DNA from: Diplonema papillatum
Taxonomy: Eukaryota; Euglenozoa; Diplonemea; Diplonemida; Diplonemidae
Assembly (NCBI GenBank): GCA_030068145.1
Contig: JAPJBO010000302.1
Coordinates: forward strand, 42,501-106,500
Direction of reading: 5' to 3'
Length of the DNA: 64,000 nt
Position 1 is the stretch's first letter, and every line of letters starts with the position of its first letter. Both the position numbers and the translations under genes were made by a program. A model generated the notes under the pieces. It was given only the letters and a program-made list of their open reading frames with translations, was not told the origin of the DNA and did not search any database. Shown here one piece after another: positions 31,701-42,911 of the stretch.

Positions 31701-31793
31701 CACTCAATGCGGGAGTGGAACTCCCTCAATGCGGGAGTGGAACTCCCTCAATGCGGGAGTGGCCACTCCCGCACTTGTTCACTCCCGCATTGA
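31701..31793. repeat. tandem 'ctcaatgcgggagtggaact' units closing into a hairpin
   Basis: Three tandem 21-bp units are followed by inverse units ('cactcccgcattga'). The centre 'gggagtggccactccc' is a perfect 16-bp palindrome. Several hairpins are possible. Confidence 0.85.
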
Positions 31794-32994
31794 CTTAGTA
31801 TATGGCTGCTGAAGTCCAGGGTGTGTGGCAGACTGCTGATAGACTGCGATGGACAGCAGCAGGCAGTTCGATGCACTTCCAGAAAATAGGGGTGGGCAGG
31901 CTCAGCTGCGCTCGTGTCCCAGAGCGAACTTCTTCTCTAGTTGAGAGTGGGTTTTTATGCCCCAACTTGAACTTTTCGAACTCAAACGACAGGCGTAGAT
32001 CTGACATGCCGTCATTGCCGTGAGTCCTCGTCGTGTGCGGATACGTGTAGAAAAGTAACCGCGTACGAAGTGTAGGTAGGTTTCCCGCCAGCCGGAAGGG
32101 AAAGTAGGTTAACTCAATTAGGCACCCGAAAGCTCACGGATGACACCTTCTTTGTCCGATAGACCGAAGAATGCGTTCGCTTCGGTATACACCTCCTGCA
32201 CCTGGGACCTCCACTTGGCCTCAACTTATTGAAGTAAATGTTCGCTTGAGGATCCGGGATGTTGGAATCTCCGGGTGACCATCGTTGATATGGTTTATTG
32301 TGGTATATGGCACATTGTAGGCGGCAGTTCATGTACGGAGTCGATTGCAGTCTGCGCGATACTTAATGGGATCGCCTCACATACGTATCCCTCTGGCAGG
32401 GCCAAGCCCTTATGCAGCCAGCCTATTCTTTTCCTGTAGACACGAGGCCTACTGACCTTACCAAGTTTGCTTGAGTTATTTAGTCCCACTATTCTAACTG
32501 TCTCTTCCCACCTGGGGTTAGCTCAGTTGATGCTGGAGAGATCCCAGCGAAGATTCACAGACACCCAATAACAATCCAATCCGACGCAGTGGACGTCACC
32601 GTTTTCAAACTTCTTTGGGTGAGATACATCACCCAACCGCCTACAGTGCACAATGCCCTGCGGCGTAATAAGCGCCCGCAAGCGAGATTTTCCCAGAGAT
32701 GAAAACCTGGAATTGGTGTCACTCCGCGTGGCTGTTCGCGGCGCGGTTTACCGCATGAGATGGCTAGAGTATGCGTCACAAACGAATTGACAGCCCAAAA
32801 GCGGTACTAACCGAGCTTGCGAAGTTGGTACCCGCCCTCGTGACCGTCGATTTGAGAACATCTTTAGTTGTGCTGTGGGTAGGTATCCTTTGTTTACCTT
32901 CATTGTCTTTGTTTGTGCTTTCCTTTTCTGTTCTTTTTTTTCCGTTCCTCGATTGTTGTGGTTGTTGTTTCCTTGGATTTCCACCCTTGCGATA

Positions 32995-33268
32995 AAAATA
33001 CTCGAGGGATTGCCTTGTGCTTATGTCGACGGAGGCTAGAGGGGAAAAAAACATGACAATTCCATAGTGGGCCGGGTTCGCCACTAAATCCAGCATTTAC
33101 CTGTGTTTCGTGTGGGCTACAGCACATGTACCTCCTTTGAGATTGGACTCTTGTTGCGACGGAGGGAGTCATCGGCCACACTGTAGTCGCACCTCTGAGA
33201 TTTCGCAACTGGCAGTCTCCTCAAGTATTTCCTACGAAGCAGGTGCGTATACAAAATAATAAACGAAT
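32995..33268 (+). repeat. dispersed repeat family R2, copy 2
   Basis: It matches 6128-6362 from 'aaatactcgaggg' to 'caaaataataaacgaa', with an insertion of ~45 bp near 33145-33195. Confidence 0.8.
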
Positions 33269-35588
33269 GCAGCCAATGAGCGGGCGCAAATGAATGAATG
33301 GATTGTGTATGCGTGCGAAGAAGTGGCTCATGCGAACGAGAGGCGGTGTTGCAGGCGAGCTCAACGGATCTGGTTAAGTGCTGACTTCAGGATTCGCATA
33401 TACTTTGAGACTTTTCAAAAGAAGTGAACTTAGCCTAAAAGAATACTTCCAGCGTCTTTCTTCACTCAGGTTAGTCACGCCGTGAAATCGTCAAGCCACG
33501 ACGTGGTTTATCATCATTGCTGACGAGTACGAAACTTTGTAGTTTGCAACTGCCCCTCGAACACTCCCACAAAAGTAGGCGCGCATGCAACCAAATACTC
33601 GAGGCCGCCGCCCAGTGCTTGTTTCGACGAGGCTAGAGGCGGGACAACAATTGCGACGACAAAGGACTTCCTTTTCTGGATGCGTACACCCACACACACC
33701 TCCCAGGCTGGCTAATAGGAAGGTGGCATCAACCCGGAGCTCGGTGCCCTCGGCTGGGTTAGGGCTTACCTGGGGCCATATTCACGCCCACGGCTCCGGA
33801 AGGTGGTCTCCAGGGAACGTCAGCGAAAAAACGAACCTTTTTTTTTTGAAGCGCGAATGACCGAGAATCCGCACTTCGTAAATTGGTCGAAATGTATGCT
33901 GGGAACGATCTGACCCCTACGTGACTGCTCTACCACAAAGGCGGGCCATCATCCGCGCGGAACCCGAGTGCCTGCGAGCAGCGGTGGGAGTCGGATTTGT
34001 GACCACCTATGCTACGAGACCCCAGGCAAACCCGTCAGTCTAGGGGTTTGACACTACCCACTTATACAGTTGAAGCCCCGTGCAATCACATTTAGGTCAC
34101 ATGGAATCAACATAACTTTTGATGATAAGTGGGTCATGTGCCTGTATGCACGGCGAAGTCTAGCCTCAGAAGCTGGAGTTAGATACGCGGGTGTCACACC
34201 CACGTTTCGGGTGTGACTTGGGCGCACTCGTCTTTAACACCAGCTTCACATGCTGGACCTCACCGTGTGGTGATTAAATGAAGTCACGGACTCAGGAGTC
34301 AGGACGAGTGGTGACCGCACGCCGTTCTTCGCGGCAAAAACGATGGACGCAGCGGTGATGAGAACGAGGGGACAAAGAGGACCTCCGATAGAGAACCCCA
34401 ACGCACGGCGAAGCCGCGGCAAACGGAAACGAGAGGCACTCGACGGATGAAGGAGCCCAGGCTTGAATTCCTGATTCTCTTGTCTGCTTGTGCGCGACTT
34501 GCTTTGTTTGGGTTGAGCGCAGTCGACTAGCTTTGGTTGGAACCCGTTTTTGCGGGAAACGGGTTCAACTGCGTGCTTTCGTTTGGAGTATTCTTTGGAG
34601 TGAATGCTCGCTCCGAACTGTGTGGTGGTTTCAACGGAGTGAAAGACCACAGGAGCGCAGAGGTGGGTATGACGGCTGCTCAACTCCGCTTCTGCTAGGC
34701 GCAGAGTACATTCACATTGAAGGGACCATTTTCGGAATAACGGCGCACCCCGAAAGTTAAACAAAGCCAACAAAAAGGGCTGATACAGGAACCAGAGAGA
34801 GCACATGCGAAGTACAGAAAGTAGCCTGTCTTGCCTTCGTTATCGTGTCAGCTCGCCCCAAGAGCGATACTGCTCATCTGGGTGGATGTCTGGTCTGCAT
34901 AATGCAGGGACTTGCTAGCAGCACCTACTACATTACTACTGCACCGAGCCGCTTCTGGCGAAGAAGAGAGACAAGTTAAAGGTAGAGTGCAAGGACCATC
35001 TTACCTCCGCGGATGGTTTCAGTCCCCTCACTTCTCCAGCGTTTATTGTGGTTTAGAGGTTCTCTGTAATAACAACAGTAATATTCGCACTCCTTGTTGC
35101 TACGGAAACCTCCTGTTGAAAGCACCCTCGTACAAGAGCCCTTATTTTCCACCGGTGCTGCGGTGCATGTATCCCGCCTGCTCTAAACAAGGTCTTCGCA
35201 CATAGCCACAAAACAGATGGACAACTAGGTGATTGGCCACGTGACTACATGGAAGAAGAATCAACATGCCAGTAATACCTGCGCCGCAAGCGCGGAAGTC
35301 TTCGGACCAAGAATGGCCGCCTATGCTGGGTCTGTTCTGCCAAGCTCATACCTGTACAGAAGCGTCCGTTGATGAACGGCGTCGCTTCAAGTTGAACTGA
35401 GATGACGATTCTGGTCTTAATAGGTCGACTGGTGCTTGACGCGTGCTTAAGCTCCGGGCAATGTCCGAAGAACGCTGTTTGAAGGGCGGCATCCTCAGTT
35501 TCATGGTACTTGAGGTGACGACCACTTCATACAAGGCCTGAGGAACTCGGTATTCAAATTTGCTGCGCCCGGACACCCGCTTCTTGAC

Positions 35589-36150
35589 GACCGTATCCGT
35601 GGGAAACAATCGGCAATGCGCCGTCACTGCAGGTTCACTGCGTATTGACCCCGGCTACTGGGCGACCGTATCTGTAGATAACAATCGGCAATGCGCCGTC
35701 ACTGCAGGTTCACTGCGTATTGACCCCGGCTACTAGGCGACCGTATCTGTAGACAACAATCAGCAATGGGCATCACTGCAGGTTCACCCACCGCATCATC
35801 CGGCCTGAGGACAAGAGAAACATCGTTCGTCGGCTGGCAGCTTCTTATCGTCGGACGCTGCTGCGTCCCGTTCGGCATCCCTGATCCCGGCAGTCCATGC
35901 TCCCGTCATATCCGCGTACTGTGCAGGTCCCCAGTCCTGATGGGCGGCAGCTTATCGCTTGAAGCGACTCTGCATCTCCGGACGGTCTACGAAATCGTCA
36001 AATGGTTTTCCCCTCTGGGATTGCTGATCCCGGCGGATGCTCCGTTCATACCCGCGGATTGCGCAGGTTTCCCGGTCTTGATATCGCTGGCCCCGGCAGG
36101 TGCTCTATCATATCCGCGTATTGTGCAGGTTCCCGGTCTTGATAGGCGGC
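35589..36150 (+). repeat. two adjacent tandem repeat blocks
   Basis: At 35589-35790, three units of ~76 bp carry 'gaccgtatctgtag', 'aacaatcggcaatgcgccgt' and 'cactgcaggttcactgcg'. At about 35880-36150, three diverged units of ~90-130 bp carry 'catatccgcgtattgtgcag' and 'ggtcttgataggcggc'. The long plus-strand frame 35766-36500 runs through the second block and is not supported as a gene. Confidence 0.75.
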
Positions 36151-36527
36151 GGCCTGAGCTTCTTGTACTTGAGACCCTGCTCGCTCCGGTTCGCTGTCGA
36201 CGCGAATTCGTCGACGCTGTCGTTGTCAGGTTTCTCCATTTTCGCCGCCTTCTGCTTCATTATAGCCCGCCGCTCAGTTCGAGCTGCCACCGGTCTCCTT
36301 CCAACGGGCGACTGGGCGGGCGGCAGCTTTCCATCAGCCGCCTGGCAACAGCCCATTTTACGTTATACTTTTCTTGTTCTGTGCTAGAATGTGAATGCTT
36401 CTGTGGATTGCTCGGGTGGACTCGGTTTCTTCGTCTCTTTTTATTTGGGGTTTTTTTGGGGCAATTCTTCTTTCCTTCTTGGCCAGGAGGCGGAGTCTGA
36501 TGCTATTGCGGAAACGCCGACAGCCTA

Positions 36528-36720
36528 TCGGTCCCCCGAACGATCCCGCCCCCAGCCACCCTTCGGTCACAGGACCCAAAAGCAGCGTGTCGGAAACTCA
36601 AAGCCGACTGGTGAAAGTGACAAGCGGGATATACTTCGATTCAGCCGTTATCCACGTAAAGCCTTGAACTCAACACAGAGACACACACACATACACACCC
36701 ACACACGCACACATGCTTTA
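36528..36720 (+). repeat. dispersed repeat with CA-rich tail, copy 1
   Basis: It contains 'agcagcgtgtcggaaactca', 'gactggtgaaagtgacaag' and a CA-rich tail. Copies with the same order lie at 57405-57580 and, without the tail, at 57870-57965. The neighbouring 36800-36930 is the inverse of about 57250-57380. Confidence 0.8.
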
Positions 36721-37379
36721 ATCGACTCAGACTTCTGTTTCATCTTGCGGTGATAGCTTCACGGGGGTTTTGGCTCCGTGCAACAGAGTGTCTTTACACA
36801 GGCAGCACATCTCACCCGAGGATATGCCGCCATGTGGCAAGCTCTGTGTGCAACGAGCTTGGCCTGACTAGCTGTTCCAAACACTGGTCATGTTCGCGGC
36901 CGGTTTTGAGTTGCCGCCCTGTTGTGTCAGGGTCCTGATGGCTTTTTTTATCGAAGGGGCGGCTGAAGGTGTCCGAATCATCGCTCATCATGTCACAGAC
37001 AAAGGGCTCCTCTGGACCACAGGGCGATGAGAACGTGCAACAGCCCACGCGCCGACAGCGACGGCACGCAAAACTTGAGGTGGAGTTAGCCTAATACCAC
37101 ATCCCTCTGCCTCGTTTGGCTGGAGAGCGTCCTGCCACTGCTCGCCGGGACTGAATACCCGTGTAGCAAAGCATGCGGGGGGGGCATGCCAGGCTGATGC
37201 CTGAGGTGCGAGGCGCGGCCCACCTGAGGGGGGGTCGTCGCACGCCGATCGACGGTGCACCTGTTCCAGCTGAGATCCGTCCTGTCCAGTACTTGACGTG
37301 CAAGCCGTGGATATTCGTCTGGTGCCTGGCCAGCGCCTAATCATGACGAGACTCGCTTGGCTGAGGTCCGCCGCGCTCG

Positions 37380-38290
37380 GCGGCAGCTCGCCTGGTTGGG
37401 GTCCGCCTGGTCGCTGACGTGCAGCTCGCTTTGGCTGAGATTCGCCGTGCCACGTGCACGGCGTGCAGCTCGCTTGGTTTGAGATCCGTCTGGCCTCGAT
37501 GACGTGCAGCTCGCTTGGCTGAGATCCGCCGTGCCACGTGCATGGCGTGCAGCTCGCTTGGTTTGAGATCCGTCTGGCCTCGATGACGTGCAGCTCGCTT
37601 TGGCTGAGATCCGCCGTGCCACGTGCACGGCGTGCAGCTCGCTTGGTTTGAGATCCGTCTGGCCTCGATGACGTGCAGCTCGCTTGGTTTGAGATCCGTC
37701 TGGCCTCGATGACGTGCAGCTCGCTTGGTTTGAGATCCGTCTGGCCTCGATGACGTGCAGCTCGCTTGGTTTGAGATCCGTCTGGCCTCGATGACGTGCA
37801 GCTCGCTTGGCTGAGATCCGCCGTGCCACGTGCATGGCGTGCAGCTCGCTTGGTTTGAGATCCGTCTGGCCTCGATGACGTGCAGCTCGCTTGGTTTGAG
37901 ATCCGTCTGGCCTCGATGACGTGCAGCTCGCTTGGCTGAGATCCGCCGTGCCACGTGCATGGCGTGCAGCTCGCTTGGTTTGAGATCCGTCTGGCCTCGA
38001 TGACGTGCAGCTCGCTTGGTTTGAGATCCGTCTGGCCTCGATGACGTGCAGCTCGCTTGGTTTGAGATCCGTCTGGCCTCGATGACGTGCAGCTCGCTTG
38101 GGTTGAGATCCGTCTGGCCTCGATGACGTGCAGCTCGCTTGGCTGAGATCCGCCGTGCCACGTGCATGGCGTGCAGCTCGCTTAGTTTGAGATCCGTCTG
38201 GCCTCGATGACGTGCAGCTCGCTTGGCTGAGATCCGCCGTGCCATGTGCACGGCGTGCAGCTCGCTTGGTTTGAGATCCGTCTCGACCGT
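37380..38290 (-). repeat. minisatellite of 41-bp and 43-bp units, ~22 copies
   Basis: The A unit (41 bp) contains 'cgcttggtttgagatccgtc'+'tggcctcgatgac'. The B unit (43 bp) contains 'cttggctgagatccgccgtg'+'ccacgtgcatggc', with a central CACGTG palindrome. Read from the left, after one degenerate unit, the order is B A B A B A A A A B A A B A A A A B A B A. The array leaves several minus-strand frames open for over 330 codons, because 41 and 43 are not multiples of three and no unit has a stop. These frames are artefacts. Confidence 0.92.
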
Positions 38291-41200
38291 TCCTGCGGGC
38301 ACAACACAAGTCCGGCTCGCGGTGATGTGTATTGGTGCACCCACGGGCACTAGACCAAGTGATCCATTGGACTAGGTTGTTGAAACCATCCAGGGGGGGC
38401 GGATGACGCTTCCGCACGGACTTGGTGCGCGGGGGAATTTAAAGTTGCTTCGGTGGTAACAAACGTCTTCGTTGTCTAGGGCACCCGACAGCGCGAGAGA
38501 AGGGGACACCAATGTTAGCGTTGGGTTGCCCAGTGATTTTTGTGCAGACTTTCTTTTGTGTCTGACCAACCTCGTGTGCCTGGATCATGTGTCACGTCCG
38601 CGACGTGAGGCACTGGTTGCAAACCCGAGTGAGCCTGTTCCTCCTTGGGCATCGAGCTGCCCCTACCGCCTCCGTGGGACCCAGCTGCCCTTCAAGGTCT
38701 GAATGGGTTGCCAAAATAACGACGCAAAACGGGAACGGAAAGCCTTCTCGAACGGTTAGACCTATTCGTCCGAGTAAACACTCGGGACATGCTTAAGATG
38801 GATACTGGTTTGACGGTATCCACCGTAATCAAGGGTATGGGCGTAGCATGTGGCCTGACCACTTTCTCAAACTTGCCAGAGGATAGCCCATGAAAAGCCT
38901 GTCCCGACTTGTGGTCGACTTCTTTCGTTCAGGTTGGTCAGCGCGAACGCGTGCTCCTGAGGCACTGGCACATGATTAGAAACCAGATTGCCTTTATATC
39001 CGGTTTATCACATGTTAATCGCGAGCAACCTTTTTATGCTAAGTCAGCACAAACCGACAACAGAAGATTATCGGGCAAACGGCAAAAGTCTGAGTGAGGA
39101 AATTCTTAACGGAATACACTATCAACTCTTGGGCTTCGTCCGGCATTTCGGAGGTTGGCGCTGGGAGTTGATGCACCACGAAAGTTGATGACCCACCTTC
39201 AGGCTGTGGTTGATTCGAAAGAAATGCGTAGTTTTGTTGTTGTTGTTGTTGAAAAGTAAAGTTGTTTTCCCGGTTAGAGAGGGCCTCTCCCAAGCTCGTT
39301 TCCCCGACTTACTGGAGAGGCAAAAAATTGAGGGGGGGACAAATACTTGAGGGGTCTCCTAAATTCGGATTCGACATATCCAACCAGGCGTATCATTAAG
39401 GGGTATAAGATGCAGAACTTCGGGTCGCGGTGGCATATGCTGCTGTCGGGACTCTATATTGTCTCTATGTTTTAATCCACAAACATCGCTACAAAAACCG
39501 ATCAATGGCAGCATAATATCCTCACTCCCGTTAGATCAAGAAACAGCTTGAAGGAAGTGCGCGCAAAATGCCACATGCAGTGAAACTGTGAGAACCTGTA
39601 CAAGTCTACGATCAGACTCCCTCTTTCTCTTCCCCGTCTTCGTAGTTTCTGACCATTACGTCATTCCTGACTGGTCTTTCTTTGGCGCGTATGTGGGCCG
39701 CACCCCACCTTCTGATGATGGCACTTCCTCGTTGACTCCCTTTATCTCCACTTCTTCCCGGAAGCGGGTCCGCACTTCTTCGTTCGGGGTCCCCGATCGT
39801 CTTCACCACTTGCCAACGGCCCGTTCCGTCTGTCGTCGATACAACGTCCTTGGATGATTGGAGAATAGACGTCATTCACTGTTCGCAATTTGTACCGGTT
39901 CCCCCCGGACAGGCAGGCGCGTCCAAGGGTGTTTGAGGCGGTTCGGCAAGGTTTTGTGGCCTGGATGCGACCAGTATATCTATGACGCGCCACCAGCCGT
40001 TTCCTTACACCCGTCCAATATGGTGGGGAGAGAGGAAATGAAGGAAAGACGAGCCCAGGGAGAAGTTGCTCGCTTTTGGAGGTGCTTTGCTTCTGCACAT
40101 TCTGGGGTAATCCGAGCAGGTGGTAAGGAGCTCGATGAGGACGGAGACTCTGCGTTGAACTATCACAACCTTGGCTAGCCAAAGCGAAAGTGTAACGTCT
40201 TCGTCTGCATCGCTTCCTCGCATCCAGCATCCATGATTAACCGGTGGCTCTAAAATACCGGACCTTGAAACCTCAAAGCAATGCGTAGTTTTGCTTTATT
40301 TCTGGCGCGCCTGAGAACTAACAAGTGAAATAGCCCGGCAACGCCACCCAGCCAGCCGGGCCAAAGGGGGGGGTTGAGGGGGGCAGCAATGTTCATGGCG
40401 AACGTCGCACGTATGAACGTTTGGAAAACGTTTGCGCTTGAAAACTCCATGTCTAACGTGAATATAACGTGCACGATGCGCTGGCTGCACCTGGCAGTGC
40501 GATCCGAGTGTGGGAGTCAGCTTGTGAACGCTGAAACCACAAAGCAGGGTCTTCATAACCAGGGCGTCGCAGCGTGTGAGGGAGCACTTGCCAGGGGGCT
40601 AGCAGTAGTGGTCTTCATGTGCACGCCCAAGGAGAACCAGAAAGAACCCTGTTGTCTCCCTACTCATCCCTGTGTCCGCCTGCGTGGATAAGTGCTATCA
40701 AGGGTGGTGCACGACGACTGTGCAACGACCGGGTCGTCGAAAAAAGAACGTTTGATATATCGAACGTACGTTTGAAAACGCTTGATACCAACACGGCCAA
40801 AAGCGCCGGGCGCGTGGTCCCGTGGGGCCGTGCGCACGAAGGAGTCACGTCTCTTTTTGAGGTACGCACGGCCGCACGGCGCGCATACGGCTGATGCTAT
40901 GTGGCCAGTTGGACGGCCCAGTGTCGAAAGAACAGTATTCGAGACGGAAAGGATACGGGTGTACTCCCGGAATCAGTTGCGGTCACAGTACATACATCGC
41001 ACCGTACACCAGCATATCCACACTTCATCGTCTCACGAACTTGGGTCATGTAAACCATGATAAAGCTGCTGCCCCTCACTCTTTGGATACGCTGAGTCAG
41101 CCGTGCGCGCACATTTCTTAAAGGTGGTGTGCACGCCTACGCACCAGTCACTGCCCTGGGCATACAGTGCAGACGAGTCGTATTCTCGTCTAAACTCGTA

Positions 41201-42911
41201 TTCTAATCACCAGGGCAAATTCTCGTCAAACCAAAACGACTTTAGGGTCAAAGTCCAGCATATGGACGCGGTGTGTGCCGACCCCGGAGCTTTTCCTCCG
41301 GGGCCAACATTTTTTGTCACAGGTCTCAAAGAAGGCCTGGCTAAACGATCCCCAGTAAGTCACCAATCAAAAGTTTCGTGTGATGAGTTTACGGGCGTAT
41401 GCACCGTATGGCCAATAGGCGTGAGAGGGGGAGTTGTTTGGGTTAGCTTGAAAAGTGAGGTTCAGTGTTGTGTAAGTTCGAACCTTGAACGTTTCCTTTG
41501 CACGAATTGGATCACCTTTTGTTTTGTTTCAACGATCCCTTTTGTGGTGTTCAGCTTATGTGGTCGGTGGACGGGGAGTGGGATGAAAAACTTTGCCGTG
41601 TGTCGGGCAGATTTCGAGATCATTGGACGTTCTTTCCGCCAAAACAAATAATTTGGGGTTTCTTCATTTCTTGGTGATGTGCCCGTAGGCGATCCCCGCT
41701 GTTCGTTTCAGAATAAGCTAGCAGAGGCTTGCAATCTGAGCGAACTCCTCGTTCGTTTCCTACTTCGCAGTCGGTCTGATCCAGACCGACTCGGACCGGA
41801 TTGTTTCGTGGTCGTCTGACTCGGACGGGTCGGAAAAAGGTGCGAAAGATCCCGGATTCTCAAGCGAACTATAACTCTAAAAAAAGTCAGACGAGATTTC
41901 CGTTAGTATTTGTGGGGTAGTTCTGTGGTTGTTTTTCGAGTTGACTTGGGTGATGAACGAAGAGGTACCCACATCCGTTGGGCTAGGCCCGGGCTCGGTG
42001 GGCGGCCGCATCCCTCCTGGCACGGAGTCGGTTAAAACCTTGAGCTTAAGAATGAGTTGGCAAACCCCGGACCAGGTGGAGAAATACAAAAGATGTACTA
42101 AAAACGTGAGACAGGCGGCGGACCCCGGAAAATTCGTCCGAGTCGGACCGACTGCGCAATATGTCGTTTTGCAAACACGTTGCTGGTAGATCGATTTCCC
42201 ACTCGTTCTTTTTTCTTTCCCACTGTTTCATTTCAAGGTTTGGAATCCGGAGCAACTACAAGACACGCTTTTCAGCTTTCACAACAATATGTAGGGCGGC
42301 CCGCAAAATTGTTTGCACTAGTTGTAGCAGCCGGAGGCAGCAGCCAGGGGACAGGTCTACGCGTTCAATCGCCTCGGACGCGACGAAACGACAGATGAAA
42401 ATGGCTAAACGTTTTGATATTCATTCAGACTGGTCGTGGTCTGTCTTGTCAAGGTAAGCGCGTCAAACGCGTCGCGCTCGGTTATCTTCGCCAGGGTCTT
42501 CGCATGGTCTCGAGTGACTATCGGTGCCCGTCGCTTCTGTGGATAACACTGTAGCAGCAGTCGTATGAAGTTATGAGCCGGTTGTTGCACGTTACACTTC
42601 ATTCCAGGCACAACATGCAAAATGCCCAGAGGAAATCGGGAGCCGGGTACAACCGAGAGCGCCTCAGATATGTAACTTCAGAGTCAATCATCACAGGTTG
42701 TTGCTGTGTATCAAGTTCAAACTACCCGTACTACGACATTTCATTGGGTAGCCCTACGTGACGGCGCCGATGCACGCCTTATTAGGCTGCTAAAGAAAGC
42801 GACAGGTTGCAAGCGCGCGCTTTTCCTGTGCAGCATTCACGGGATGCCATGGCAAAGCTCCGCTGTCTTCTAGGTACCGGAGGTTTTATACGCGGTGGGT
42901 GCTCAAGATTG
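38291..42911. other. intergenic between the minisatellite and the LamG gene
   Basis: This holds an R7 copy (38911-39058) and a counterpart of 341-410 (39510-39565). A GTT microsatellite lies at about 39233-39250. Inverse-type motifs around 'acgtttgatatatcgaacgt' lie near 40745-40765. An inverse copy of the short 'aagcgaac..taactctaaa' motif is at 41847-41880. Frames 39742-40230 (-) and 41103-41651 (+) are open but unrecognised, the latter starting only at GTG. Confidence 0.5.
38911..39058 (+). repeat. dispersed repeat family R7, copy 2
   Basis: It matches 29483-29655, with a ~25-bp deletion after 'gcacatgattaga'. Confidence 0.85.

Larger units (their letters stand above)
28860..35588. other. 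long intergenic stretch, repeats only
   Basis: Nearly 6.7 kb without a gene I can support. It carries R7 (29483-29655), R5 (30826-30932), a short R6 piece (31838-31905), R2 (32995-33268 and 33590-33655), poly-T tracts at 31230-31260 and a hairpin array at 31701-31793. Frames such as 29981-30670 (+, 229 codons) and 34246-34806 (-, 186 codons, ATG start) are open, but their sequence has no recognisable domain or consistent codon use. Confidence 0.5.

Noticed and set aside
35766..36500. 244-codon plus-strand frame
   Set aside because: It crosses tandem repeat blocks, has no recognisable domain, and its repeated segments follow the DNA repeats.
37380..38290. CRISPR-like array
   Set aside because: The units are contiguous with no unique spacers, and the host is eukaryotic; it is a minisatellite.
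37337..38417. Two overlapping minus-strand frames of 337 and 358 codons
   Set aside because: They are translations of the 41/43-bp minisatellite in different frames. The peptides just repeat with the DNA.
39742..40230. 162-codon minus-strand basic frame
   Set aside because: It was considered as an integrase or transposon remnant, but no catalytic or zinc motif could be identified.
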